IMG/VR virus record: IMGVR_UViG_3300020171_000091
Coordinates: 1 to 32,135 of that record
DNA from: a virus
Direction: 5' to 3' (one strand)
Length of the DNA stretch: 32,135 bases
Both the position numbers and the translations under genes were made by a program. Of the stretch, positions 1-7,960 are shown piece by piece (the stretch's first letter is position 1; every line of letters begins with the position of its first letter). Below the pieces are notes generated by a model, which saw only the letters and a list, made by a program, of their open reading frames with translations, ran no database searches and was not told the DNA's origin.

Positions 1-209
1 GAACCGACATCAATACCCGCCGCCACCGTACCATCGGCAGCGTACCCCAACGAAGTCCAATCCTGATCGATAGTCGGTGCATCGTTATACGGTTTTGTGC
101 CATACAGACACAGCATCATATCGCCCGTCAACTGCGCCGCGGGAATAACCGGCGTCAGATTAGCCGTGCCGTAGACCGGCGCGCCGACTGCCCGGAGGCT
201 TATTGCCAT
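1..209 (-). CDS. Virion-associated protein, N-terminal part (cut by window edge)
   Basis: The ATG lies directly after the TAA of the upstream gene, so the two are translationally coupled. The 69 visible residues begin MAISLRAVG and continue with a Pro/Ala-rich stretch and a GDMMLCLYG segment. This looks like small phage virion proteins of the type that start MAISLRAVG and are encoded among head and tail genes. That resemblance is from memory and was not searched. The rest lies beyond the left edge, so size and domain content are unknown. As the last visible gene of the leftward structural operon it probably leads into the tail genes. Confidence 0.7.
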   Translation of the reverse strand, partial: MAISLRAVGAPVYGTANLTPVIPAAQLTGDMMLCLYGTKPYNDAPTIDQDWTSLGYAADGTVAAGIDVG

Positions 210-617
210 TTAGTCTACGGTAACGTCCAAATCTCCAGCGTTGATTTTGAAGGTATCGTTGGCGTCAATCTGCTTTGAAACATCCAGCGGCGACCACATG
301 AGGACATTGACATTCGTGCCCCAAGTCGTATTTGTTGCATGGTCAACCAACGCCATGTGAGTTACCAGACCCCAAGCCGAAGGTGTTGCCGTCGGGAAAG
401 TAATATCTGCGGCATTAGCACTTGCGCCACCCGAAGCCGCCGACAATCCCGCCAACTGCCGTGCATAAGCATTGCCACTTACTTCGGCACTCGGACTGTT
501 GGCTTCAAGTCCCGTCACCGCCGTAAATAGCGCCACATAAGCAGCAACCTGCACACCCGCAACATTCCGCATCTGGTCGATGATTTTATTCTCCATATAA
601 TCAGAAAATTCTGCCAT
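210..617 (-). CDS. Phage virion protein, Gp80/tail-fibre-like family
   Basis: This is a 135-aa protein. It opens with a FSDYMENKIID helix, followed by VALFTAV, an EVSGNAYARQ segment, an Ala/Ser-rich turn, FPTATPSAWGLVTH, and the ending INAGDLDVTVD. This order (xFSDYxExKIxD, YVALFT, EVSGxxYARQ, FPTAT, WGxVTHxAL, FxAGDLxVTxD) is shared by small phage structural proteins usually labelled tail fibre or virion protein. The assignment is by motif memory. An AGGAGGAA Shine-Dalgarno site lies just upstream of the ATG. It sits between the long fibre-like gene and the next virion gene, which fits a structural role on the particle surface. Confidence 0.75.
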   Translation of the reverse strand: MAEFSDYMENKIIDQMRNVAGVQVAAYVALFTAVTGLEANSPSAEVSGNAYARQLAGLSAASGGASANAADITFPTATPSAWGLVTHMALVDHATNTTWGTNVNVLMWSPLDVSKQIDANDTFKINAGDLDVTVD

Positions 618-637
618 CTATTCCTCCTCTCAGGGTA

Positions 638-661
638 GGGGCGGAGCCGAAGCCCCGCCCC
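638..661 (-). other. GC-rich intercistronic hairpin with UUCG loop
   Basis: Read on the minus strand, ten-base arms GGGGCGGGGC and GCTCCGCCCC pair, with one G-U wobble, around a TTCG tetraloop. The hairpin lies between the stop of the 652-aa fibre-like gene and the Shine-Dalgarno site of the next gene. No T-run follows, so it is not a classical intrinsic terminator. It could stabilise the upstream mRNA 3' end or cause partial termination. Confidence 0.55.
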
Positions 662-676
662 ATTCCCCCTCATTCT

Positions 677-2635
677 TTAGTGAATCCAGTACTGCGTCAC
701 GTGCCAGCCAGTCCCGTCGCAGACTATGGTAATACAGTCATACTGAGCGTCCATCGTAGCAACCGTCGCCGCACCGTCGATAAGTTCGGCGCCATTGGCG
801 TCGATTGTGATGATCTGTGCATCAGCGGACGTTTTCTTGAATGTATACCATAGACCACTTGAGGTGGCCGCGGCAGGCAGAACGTAAGTCCTGGCTGCGG
901 TATTGGCAACCAGAATCACGCCACCCTCAGCTTCGGTGAGCGTAGCCGCAACGTCAGCTTTGTTCGTCACCGTCCAGGATGGGGCAAGAAGTCGAGTCTG
1001 CCCTGTCCCGTTAGGTGTGGCCGTGATGTCACCATTGGCCGCATCCGCAATAACGACAGTCCCGGAGTTTGTCCCGGAGTTGGTGGATAACGTCAAATCA
1101 CCCGTACCACTTGTAGTCAGTACGGCGTTGGCATTATTGTCACCAATCGTTACCTCATCCGCAACCAACTGCACATTTCCCGTTCCGTTCGGAGTAACGA
1201 CAATATGGGCATTTGCGCCCTGAGTCATAACCAACGTACCACCATCGGTACCCATGTTCGTTCCCAGGGTCAGGTTGTATGCACCATTGGACATCAGGTA
1301 AACAGCTGCATCGCCAACACCAACATCTACGGTGTCACTTGCTATGACCGTTTTCCCACCACCGTTGACCGCAAGCGTAATGTCACCATCCGCTGCATCC
1401 TCGACGGTTATCGAACCGGTCGTGCTATTGCCGGTCTGCAACACCAGATCGTAGTTGCCACTTGACGATAGTGTTCCAGATGCCGCACCCGTACCGATCT
1501 TGACGTTACCAGTCCCCTTCGGGATAAGACTCAAACTGACGTTAGTTTCGCCCGAAGCGGTAAGGGACGGGTTCCCGCCCGTAGCCGCATTTGCCAAGGT
1601 CATCTCGTTCACTGCCGAGCCGGTAGTAGTGAAGATAATCAACTCATTACCACTGGCATCGGCAATGTACCCACCGTTCGCAATACGCGGAGCCGTCAGT
1701 GTCTTGCCGTTCAACGTCTGAGTGGCACGAACATACACGACAGTATCGGTAGCCGCCGGGTCTAACCATCTGACTGTTCGGGCTGCCGCCGGTGCATCGA
1801 AGGCCCACGAGTAGTCGTAGGCCCCGCATTCAACGGTCGTGGGGTTGGCAAGTATTGAAGCCGTCCCCACCGCCGGAATGTCCCAGGCCGGATTAGCAGC
1901 AGCACCCTGGGTCTTTAAGTAATACCCAGAAGTACCAGCCCCTAACCTTGCCCAGTCCGTTCCGTTGAAATACAGGATGTCACCTTGGGCCTGACTTGCG
2001 ATGGTGAAATCAGTGACGGTCGTTGCACCACCAGCAGCGACGGTTATATCCCCGCTGAACGATGACCACTGCGGAGCGGTCGCCCCAGAGTTCATTTGCA
2101 GGAACTGGGCCGACGTACCTTTGGCTAATCGAGCCAGAGCCGTGGCGCTACTTTTGTAGAGTAGATCACCGGCCGCATCCGACCCGACCGTAACGTCAGT
2201 CACGGTTATTGTGCAAACCGAATCCATCCAGGCATCACCAGTACCGGAAGGGCCCATGGAGTCATTGACCCATTTCCCGCCCCGGCTGATGAGGAATTCG
2301 CCGCCGTTTTGACCGGATACAGATACATCACTCATGGTACTAAACGCACCAACCGCGATAACGTCCCAACGAGAAGTGTCGGTGAGTCCGGTATCCTGGC
2401 CGGTGTTGTAGTACCGGAGTGACGAGTCTTTCTGGAAGAAACAGAGATCTCCCGCCCGGAACTTGCGCCCAAACAAACCAGTTGTGTAGTATGTACTGGC
2501 GCTGTCCCGTCGGAAGTCTATCTTCTTGACCTTGATCTTCGCGTCGGCGTCAATGGCCGCGTCGCCGATAGCATACGTCATTACCGGCAAGGCGAACATT
2601 ACCGCCAGAATCAGTGATAGTATTCTCTTGTTCAT
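677..2635 (-). CDS. Exported fibre-like repeat protein (652 aa)
   Basis: The N-terminus is a clear Sec signal peptide: MNKR, a hydrophobic core, then an Ala-X-Ala-like end near residue 22 (TYA|IG). The mature part is rich in Gly, Thr, Ala, Ser and Asn. From about residue 330 to 570 it contains roughly four diverged copies of a unit of about 50 residues, with the pattern DLTLSTNSGT, GDITATPNGTG. This resembles beta-rich fibre or adhesin shafts. The last 70 residues (LPAAA, WYTFKK, CDGTGWHV) resemble the C-terminal cap seen in phage fibre-type proteins. It lies directly after the major capsid gene with a GGAGGG ribosome site. A signal peptide on a protein in this position is odd. A head decoration or fibre is the best guess, with no recognised catalytic domain. 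Confidence 0.7.
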   Translation of the reverse strand: MNKRILSLILAVMFALPVMTYAIGDAAIDADAKIKVKKIDFRRDSASTYYTTGLFGRKFRAGDLCFFQKDSSLRYYNTGQDTGLTDTSRWDVIAVGAFSTMSDVSVSGQNGGEFLISRGGKWVNDSMGPSGTGDAWMDSVCTITVTDVTVGSDAAGDLLYKSSATALARLAKGTSAQFLQMNSGATAPQWSSFSGDITVAAGGATTVTDFTIASQAQGDILYFNGTDWARLGAGTSGYYLKTQGAAANPAWDIPAVGTASILANPTTVECGAYDYSWAFDAPAAARTVRWLDPAATDTVVYVRATQTLNGKTLTAPRIANGGYIADASGNELIIFTTTGSAVNEMTLANAATGGNPSLTASGETNVSLSLIPKGTGNVKIGTGAASGTLSSSGNYDLVLQTGNSTTGSITVEDAADGDITLAVNGGGKTVIASDTVDVGVGDAAVYLMSNGAYNLTLGTNMGTDGGTLVMTQGANAHIVVTPNGTGNVQLVADEVTIGDNNANAVLTTSGTGDLTLSTNSGTNSGTVVIADAANGDITATPNGTGQTRLLAPSWTVTNKADVAATLTEAEGGVILVANTAARTYVLPAAATSSGLWYTFKKTSADAQIITIDANGAELIDGAATVATMDAQYDCITIVCDGTGWHVTQYWIH

Positions 2636-2662
2636 TCTACCCTCCTTGGGTTTATCCTCCTG

Positions 2663-3886
2663 CTATTCAATCGACGCCCACTTGGAGGGAAGGCCGGTGA
2701 TGGTGAAGTTGGAAGCCGGGCAACTAACCGTTAGTTCGGCAAAGTAGACCATGAACGCGAGATAGGCCATATAGTTCGCAGTCCACTTCCAGATCGACCC
2801 GCCGAGGGCCGAGAAGTGGGGCAAACCAGTATGGAATATCTTGAGCGTCTTGGGATTGATGCCGTAGGCACAGCCCGGGGTAATCAGTTCGTCGGCGAGA
2901 ATCTGGAACTTGTTGCCGAGGTAGGCGAACTCGATGCCGGAATATCCGCCCTCAAGTTCGATGTCGGAAGCCTTCAGAGCCAAACCCTTTAGCCGAGCCG
3001 CCAACTGCCAGCAGCCCACGGGGTCAACGATACAGTATTTGATCGGCCCTTCCCCGCCACGCAGCTTGACCAGATGGTTGGATTCGGCCAGGAGCTTCTC
3101 GGTCAACCCTTCCGCATCCGCGGCCTTGACTACCGGCACAAAGTAGTAGTTGGCAGCAGTTCCGCGGTTGATGTTCTGGACGGTGTTGTCGGTCGTTCCA
3201 ATCAGGCTCTTCAATCCCTGCATGACCGTACCGCGAGAGTCCTCAAGATACCAGTAGTCAGCGGCGCCACAACCAGAAATGGTGCCGGTGAACGTGACGA
3301 CTCTGGTCTCGAAGTTCACCGCGGTTACAACCACGGAATCAGCCGTTGCCGAACCGCCGGTCTCGGCTGCATAGGAATCCATCACCATACCCTCGCGGAT
3401 ATGGCGGACATCGGCCATGCGCTGAGTCGAACCACTGACAGCCTGGTCGGCCTGCGCCAATGCCCCATAGCCATTGCCGTACCACTGAATGGCACAGTAC
3501 CACTTAAACCACGCCTTGAGGTCTTCCATCTTCGTATCCGCAAGGTCAGCCAGGGAATCCGTCTTCATCTGTTCGACGTGCTTGATCAGGAAGTCGATAG
3601 TACCTTGCGTGTTCTTCATGGTCGTGTAGGTATCGGCGGTATTCAACGCGCGACTGGCCGCAATGGTACCGGCATCCGCGGGGTTCTTAATGCCCGGAAA
3701 TGCGGGGATTTTCACGGGAACCGTGATCTGTTCGCCCCCAGCAATTTCGGTCTTGACTCTCTTCTCTTTCGTGAACAACTGGTACAACAGAACGTCCGTC
3801 TGGAACTGATCGACTACTTCCTTGGTCTTATGCTCAAGCAAGTAGGCTTGCAGTGTGCCAGACGAAGTTGCGGTATCGTAAGCCAT
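2663..3886 (-). CDS. Major capsid protein (HK97-fold type)
   Basis: This is a 407-aa protein placed directly after a scaffold-like gene and two genes after the portal, which is the usual capsid position. It begins MAYDTATSSGTLQAYLLEHK. It has an N-terminal helical part with KTEIAGGEQITVPVK, a central insertion rich in Gly/Thr beta segments (about 175-250), and a C-terminal part with YCIVDPVGCWQLA and FHTGLPHFSALGG. These features fit P22/HK97-like capsid proteins that remodel from a procapsid. Identification rests on size, gene order and general sequence character, not on a diagnostic motif. The ribosome site is a strong GAGGAGGAAG. No protease gene is visible, so maturation without cleavage using a separate scaffold is likely. 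Confidence 0.75.
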   Translation of the reverse strand: MAYDTATSSGTLQAYLLEHKTKEVVDQFQTDVLLYQLFTKEKRVKTEIAGGEQITVPVKIPAFPGIKNPADAGTIAASRALNTADTYTTMKNTQGTIDFLIKHVEQMKTDSLADLADTKMEDLKAWFKWYCAIQWYGNGYGALAQADQAVSGSTQRMADVRHIREGMVMDSYAAETGGSATADSVVVTAVNFETRVVTFTGTISGCGAADYWYLEDSRGTVMQGLKSLIGTTDNTVQNINRGTAANYYFVPVVKAADAEGLTEKLLAESNHLVKLRGGEGPIKYCIVDPVGCWQLAARLKGLALKASDIELEGGYSGIEFAYLGNKFQILADELITPGCAYGINPKTLKIFHTGLPHFSALGGSIWKWTANYMAYLAFMVYFAELTVSCPASNFTITGLPSKWASIE

Positions 3887-3925
3887 TTCTTCCTCCTCGT
3901 TGTTATGTTTTTGGCTTAGCTAAAA

Positions 3926-4780
3926 TTAAACTACGATACCCTGCTCTTTTTTCCTTGCCATCTCAAGGTCGGCGACGAACTTCTTTTTTGCCGCATCGTC
4001 ATCTTTCCCCTCCGGTGGTTTGGCCGGTGGGGGAGTTTCTTTCGGCGTCTCCGGCAACCGGTTTTTCGCCTCGGTCTGAGCCTTGTTGCGTCGCTCGTGA
4101 CTGGTTTCAAACCGTTGCTGGATTAGTTTGGCGACGTGGGGAATGTCCTCGGTTTCAAAAGGACGGCCATCGGTATCGGCTTTGAAGGCAAGGTAGAACA
4201 GAACGTCATCCTCAACCACGTCCGGGCACTTCTCCGCGTTGCTCTTGAGATAATCCTGGACTTGTGATTGAATTTCTCGGCTCCGTCCCTTTTCCTTTTC
4301 TTCTTTCGCCTTTTCCTCAGACGTCTTTTGGGATTCGGCAAACTTCCGGTCGTACTTGTCCTCTACGGACTTAACTACTGACCGGACAAACATAGTCACC
4401 TTCTTGTCAACTTCCGGCAAGCCGGTGATTTCTATTGTCTCTGCCTCTTCCTTCGCTCGTTGTGGAGTTATTTCCCCTCTTGCCAAACGTCCCTTGATGT
4501 CGTCAAGTTCAGTACGCAGGGTATTGATAGTTTCGTCTTGTCCTGCTCGGTTCTTTCTTTCGTCGGCCAGGGCCGCTGTCTTGCGACGGTAGTCCCGGTC
4601 TTTCATGTAACCTTCCTTGAACGTCTTGAAAGTAACGGGTTGACCATCCGGTGTCTTGGCAAAAGGTTTGTCCAATAACTCGCCGGACAGTTCCTCGATC
4701 TTTTCTAAATCAAGGACTGGAAGGTCTGGTTGCGCCGGTGGCGGCGTAATTTGTCCCTGATCTGGTTTCTTCTCGTCCAT
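3926..4780 (-). CDS. Scaffold-like phage head protein
   Basis: The 284-aa product is highly charged and hydrophilic, with proline-rich ends (PPPAQPDLPV near the start, PKETPPPAKPPEG near the C-terminus). The middle is a long Lys/Glu-rich coiled-coil stretch (about residues 75-190). The motif DGQPVTFKTFKEGYMKDRDYRRKT near residue 45 is of the kind found at the N-terminus of phage scaffold proteins. It lies between portal and capsid genes, the standard scaffold position. It probably acts as the inner assembly template of the procapsid and is expelled before DNA packaging. A basic C-terminus (MARKKEQGIVV) could bind the shell, as in P22. The AGGAGGAAACG ribosome site sets the start. Confidence 0.7.
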   Translation of the reverse strand: MDEKKPDQGQITPPPAQPDLPVLDLEKIEELSGELLDKPFAKTPDGQPVTFKTFKEGYMKDRDYRRKTAALADERKNRAGQDETINTLRTELDDIKGRLARGEITPQRAKEEAETIEITGLPEVDKKVTMFVRSVVKSVEDKYDRKFAESQKTSEEKAKEEKEKGRSREIQSQVQDYLKSNAEKCPDVVEDDVLFYLAFKADTDGRPFETEDIPHVAKLIQQRFETSHERRNKAQTEAKNRLPETPKETPPPAKPPEGKDDDAAKKKFVADLEMARKKEQGIVV

Positions 4781-4851
4781 CGTTTCCTCCTACCGTAGTT
4801 GTTGAGGGGTTAGCGTTATTGCTCCCCCCAACTTGACCACGAAATCTCTAA

Positions 4852-5001
4852 CTATTTGCGGCGTGGAACCATCCCATGCTCGACGCCATAGAGCAATCGA
4901 AGTGCGGCTCTTGCCGTCTCGGTATTCTGGCAGCGTTGTTTGATAATCCACTTGCCGTTCTTCTTGTGATAGATTACGTTGCCCTTAATTTTATATGGCA
5001 C
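4852..5001 (-). CDS. Small basic phage protein (49 aa), GTG start
   Basis: The product reads MPYKIKGNVIYHKKNGKW, then IIKQRCQNTETARAALRLLY and a short basic tail. Phages and prophages commonly carry 45-50-aa proteins of the form YrvkGNxVxxKkxGkW, followed by a helix with TAxxAxxxLxxL. This one matches that plan. The GTG start overlaps the end of the portal gene by 11 nt, with a G-rich stretch just upstream as a weak ribosome site. The role is unknown. Its position between portal and scaffold suggests late expression. Confidence 0.7.
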   Translation of the reverse strand: MPYKIKGNVIYHKKNGKWIIKQRCQNTETARAALRLLYGVEHGMVPRRK

Positions 5002-6934
5002 TTGGCCCCCCCAGTCCCGGCCCCTTATCAATGGACATGGTGCCCGGTTGCGACGGTATTCCCAGCTCTTTAGGTGCCGATCCCCTCGCCCCGACCATCA
5101 TCTGTTGAGACAGAAGTCGTTCCTCTTCCTCTCGCTGGAAACTTTCATGTTGTAGGGAATGCGCTCCCACGGCCTGTTTACGCGGGTCGGTAGCGGGTAG
5201 CATCCGAATCTCCGGTGACTTGCGGAGTCGATCAAGAACCTCAAGGTGTATCTTGTGGTTGTCATACTTCTCCGCCTCCACCCGTTTTCCAACTTTCAAC
5301 TGAGCATTTTCGGCGATGGCGTTTTCCTCATCGAGAATCGTCGGATCAATACGAATGGCCTGTGGGCCGATCTGCAGCATGGAGATAATCGTCCGTCTAT
5401 CTCGCGGATCCTGGGGATTCAATATGCCCAACTTCACCATATCGAAAGTAATTGCCCGTTGTGTTTGTTTCCCCTCGGAGAAGGATGGCAGATGGATAAT
5501 GAGGTCGAAGTCGCGGTTAAACTTAGCCGCCTTGAAAAATCGCACCTTATGTTCCGAATACTCGCCGAAGATGGAAATAAACCGTTTATCCGCCTGGAAT
5601 TGCTGACAATTCAAGAGCCGCAACTTCCCCACCGCGGCCAGGGATAAGTCATGGTTCGCGGCAATCGGGATCAAGTCCGAATCATCCAACGCCTTCCTGA
5701 TAGACAGGGCGTAGCCGGATGCATCCGGTGGGCCGCCACCCTCGGAGACTTGGCGGATGGAACTGGAAATGTCCATGCCCTGTGAAATAACGGGCAGAAC
5801 CTGTATCAATTCAGCGGGCATCTTGTCCAACTCCAGCTTATACGGTTGCTCACCATGTGGCCCGGGCATAAAAACGTGCCTCGCCCCGGGTTGCAGCATA
5901 TTCTTCTTGCCCTCTTCGGATATGTCCACGTTTCCCGGGATGAGAACGGGTGAACCGATAAGTTTCTTCTTACCGTCCTGCAACACCTGTGAGATGATGG
6001 AGTTATACACCTTATTCAGGCCCCGGAAATCCTCGATGAACGACTTGGCGGCGAAGCGACCGGGCAAGAGAATATCTTGGAAGGGGACTAACGGCAGAAG
6101 ATTGTGGGAGTAGGGGTACGTCCAGCTCTTTTCTTTCTTGTCCTTCTTCTTGGCATCCGAGGATTCAAGTATCTTGTCCCGCGCCATCCACAAAATCTTC
6201 CCTTCTGGGGTATCTGGGTTCGGTTTCTCCCAGTACCGATACACCGCATATCGGTTATAGGTATGGTAAGTAGACCCCTTCTCAAGCAACTGATACAACC
6301 TTGCTTCCAGCGTGTCCATTTCCGCGTCTGGTTTCCACTCATCGGGCACGTCGAAGCCGGTTAGCCTCTTGATCTCTTCTTTGGATAGATAGTATTTGGT
6401 CAAGAACCAATTAACTTCATCGAACTCTTCAATGCCACTGGGCAGGAGGATCCGGTCAGGATGCCAGAGTTTTGTGTATTCCTGATTCGTTGTCTTGTCC
6501 CATCCTTCTTCCCAGAAATAATCGCCCGCGATGGACGCGCCGGTAATAGCCTTGGTAATCTTCCGACGATCTTGACCGCGGATGTAGGAGTAGAGTAGGT
6601 ATTGTTCGGCCAATTCCGCCGCCTGAATATCAGCATCCTCGGCCGTGGCGGGAATGACCTTAACAATCAGTTCATTCTGCAGGAGCTTGCCCACCCGGGT
6701 ACGCAGTTTCGACCCGACGAAATTCACGGTCTCGCGGGTAATCCACGGATGTTCGGAATCCTGCAATGCTTCGTTCTTAATTTCTTTCCTGTCCGAGCGG
6801 ACATGAATCCAATGCTCACCGATGGCGAAGGCGTAGTTCTCGTAGCGAATCTTCGCCAGGTAGTCGCGGTAATCACTCTGGGCGGCGAGTTCGTCCCGGA
6901 TCCGTTGTAGGTAGAAGTCGTTATCTCTTGCCAT
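4991..6934 (-). CDS. Portal protein
   Basis: The 647-aa product has the size and position expected for a phage portal (the DNA entry ring of the head). It has a helical N-terminus with YENYAFAIGEHW and RETVNFVGSKLRTRVGKL, a DYFWEEGWD core segment, and ILLPGRFAAKSFIEDFRGLNKVYNS near the middle. The segment KKLIGSPVLIPGNVDISEEGKKN and a long C-terminal helical part with HLEVLDRLRKSPEIR follow. These features are typical of P22-type portals. The ATG chosen overlaps the upstream gene's stop by 14 nt. A TTG nine bases earlier (6943) is possible, and neither has a strong Shine-Dalgarno site, so translation probably relies on coupling. Confidence 0.85.
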   Translation of the reverse strand: MARDNDFYLQRIRDELAAQSDYRDYLAKIRYENYAFAIGEHWIHVRSDRKEIKNEALQDSEHPWITRETVNFVGSKLRTRVGKLLQNELIVKVIPATAEDADIQAAELAEQYLLYSYIRGQDRRKITKAITGASIAGDYFWEEGWDKTTNQEYTKLWHPDRILLPSGIEEFDEVNWFLTKYYLSKEEIKRLTGFDVPDEWKPDAEMDTLEARLYQLLEKGSTYHTYNRYAVYRYWEKPNPDTPEGKILWMARDKILESSDAKKKDKKEKSWTYPYSHNLLPLVPFQDILLPGRFAAKSFIEDFRGLNKVYNSIISQVLQDGKKKLIGSPVLIPGNVDISEEGKKNMLQPGARHVFMPGPHGEQPYKLELDKMPAELIQVLPVISQGMDISSSIRQVSEGGGPPDASGYALSIRKALDDSDLIPIAANHDLSLAAVGKLRLLNCQQFQADKRFISIFGEYSEHKVRFFKAAKFNRDFDLIIHLPSFSEGKQTQRAITFDMVKLGILNPQDPRDRRTIISMLQIGPQAIRIDPTILDEENAIAENAQLKVGKRVEAEKYDNHKIHLEVLDRLRKSPEIRMLPATDPRKQAVGAHSLQHESFQREEEERLLSQQMMVGARGSAPKELGIPSQPGTMSIDKGPGLGGPSAI

Positions 6935-7169
6935 TTTGCTCAATGATGATGATCTTAAACTTGCGCCTCAAACCAATCGCCCCGGAGGTAAGGAGTTTTT
7001 TGAACAATAGATTTTCCGGCAGGTGGATGGTTTCCCCGTCCGTGAATACCCCCGTCCCCCGGTATATCACCTTCGGCTTTGTCGGTTCGGGACGCGGTGG
7101 TTTCGGTGGCGGCGGGACATAACCCGGTGCAAGGCTTCTTGTGTATTCGGCTAATTTAGGTGCGGGCAT
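6921..7169 (-). CDS. Small proline-rich protein upstream of portal
   Basis: This is an 82-aa protein with a Pro-rich segment (residues about 15-35, PPPPKPPRPEPTKPK). It is followed by a short beta-type domain containing YRGTGVFTDGETIHLPENL and a basic, Ile-rich end. Its ATG overlaps the preceding gene's stop as TAATG, and a GAGGGGGAA site precedes it. It is not recognised. It is probably a late accessory protein coupled to portal translation. Confidence 0.65.
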   Translation of the reverse strand: MPAPKLAEYTRSLAPGYVPPPPKPPRPEPTKPKVIYRGTGVFTDGETIHLPENLLFKKLLTSGAIGLRRKFKIIIIEQNGKR

Positions 7170-7360
7170 TATTCCCCCTCTTTAGGATGGAATGTGGAGC
7201 TAACAATCCCAAACTTGCCCAGCGTTTTCGGATCAATGTCAGCAAGGGTCTTGGCAAGGAGAGCGCGGACGAGCAAATCTTGCCGCCGCATAAGTAGGTA
7301 GATAACTCCCCCCAATACCCCGACCATAACCAGGACGCCGATCAGCAATGTCGTGTTCAC
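7169..7360 (-). CDS. Small single-pass membrane protein
   Basis: The 63 residues start with a hydrophobic segment (about 4-24, LLIGVLVMVGVLGGVIYLL) followed by RR, so the C-terminus is predicted in the cytoplasm. The GTG start overlaps the upstream stop (GTGA) with a GGGGGAAG ribosome site. Function is unknown. The fact that it lies among packaging genes rather than lysis genes is mildly unusual. Confidence 0.65.
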   Translation of the reverse strand: MNTTLLIGVLVMVGVLGGVIYLLMRRQDLLVRALLAKTLADIDPKTLGKFGIVSSTFHPKEGE

Positions 7361-7680
7361 TTCTTCCCCCGTGTCCTTGCCTTAAATGCTTGTGGTTCAA
7401 GTGTGATACGATCCGTGCCCTTGTCGGGGACGAACTTCTCTTGAACGGACGCTACGGGTTCCTCGGGGGCCTCGGGTGGCGGTGGTAGTTCCGGGGGTTT
7501 CACTTCGAGGGTCTCAGTCTTGGTGACGACGAAGGATTTAATGCAAGCGTCGCAGAGTTTCTTGGTTGCAGAGACTATGAACGTGAAGGTAAGGTCGCCG
7601 AATGTTTCCGTCAGCGTCCAGTTGGCGGTTGGTTCTTTGCCGCCCGTATCTTTTCCGCATAATTCACAACAAAACATCAT
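7357..7680 (-). CDS. Small zinc-ribbon-like protein with acidic/proline tail
   Basis: The protein has 107 residues. Two cysteine pairs, CCELC at residues 4-8 and CDAC near residue 43, flank a WTLTETFGDLTFTF beta segment. This suggests a treble-clef or zinc-ribbon fold. The C-terminal half is rich in Pro and Glu and looks unstructured, ending in a basic KARTRGKK. An AGGAGG site precedes tandem ATG codons. The family was not recognised. Confidence 0.65.
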   Translation of the reverse strand: MMFCCELCGKDTGGKEPTANWTLTETFGDLTFTFIVSATKKLCDACIKSFVVTKTETLEVKPPELPPPPEAPEEPVASVQEKFVPDKGTDRITLEPQAFKARTRGKK

Positions 7681-7685
7681 GCCTC

Positions 7686-7952
7686 CTATTTGGTTAATTG
7701 TAGTTGAAGCTCAAACTTACGACCCATGAAATTTATAATCAGATGGGGGACAAAAACGGTATCGGTAACCGTGAATCTCTTGGCCTCATAGTCTTGCTTC
7801 GCCGTTGTGGTAAGGTCGATGGGGCGAAGTAATTGTGGCCCGACACAACCGGGTTCCCACTTACACACCAGTACCGTATCCACCGAGTGAAGACTGACAG
7901 GTAGGGGATCGGCCTTAGCTGACAGAAGACAAAGTAAGAGTGGCAAAAACAT
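7686..7952 (-). CDS. Small exported protein
   Basis: The 88 residues begin with a short signal peptide (MFLPLLLCLLSAKA|DPLP). The mature part has about 74 residues, with two cysteines and a VTDTVFVPHLIINFMGRKFEL beta-type end. The ribosome site is AGGAGGTAGT before the ATG. A secreted protein encoded immediately after the large terminase is unexpected. No family could be named. Confidence 0.6.
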   Translation of the reverse strand: MFLPLLLCLLSAKADPLPVSLHSVDTVLVCKWEPGCVGPQLLRPIDLTTTAKQDYEAKRFTVTDTVFVPHLIINFMGRKFELQLQLTK

Positions 7953-7960
7953 ACTACCTC

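Noticed and set aside
3074-3919. A 281-codon plus-strand open frame
   Set aside because: It lies wholly antisense to the capsid gene, has no ribosome site and has low-complexity Arg/Gly-rich composition. It is a shadow of the capsid codons.
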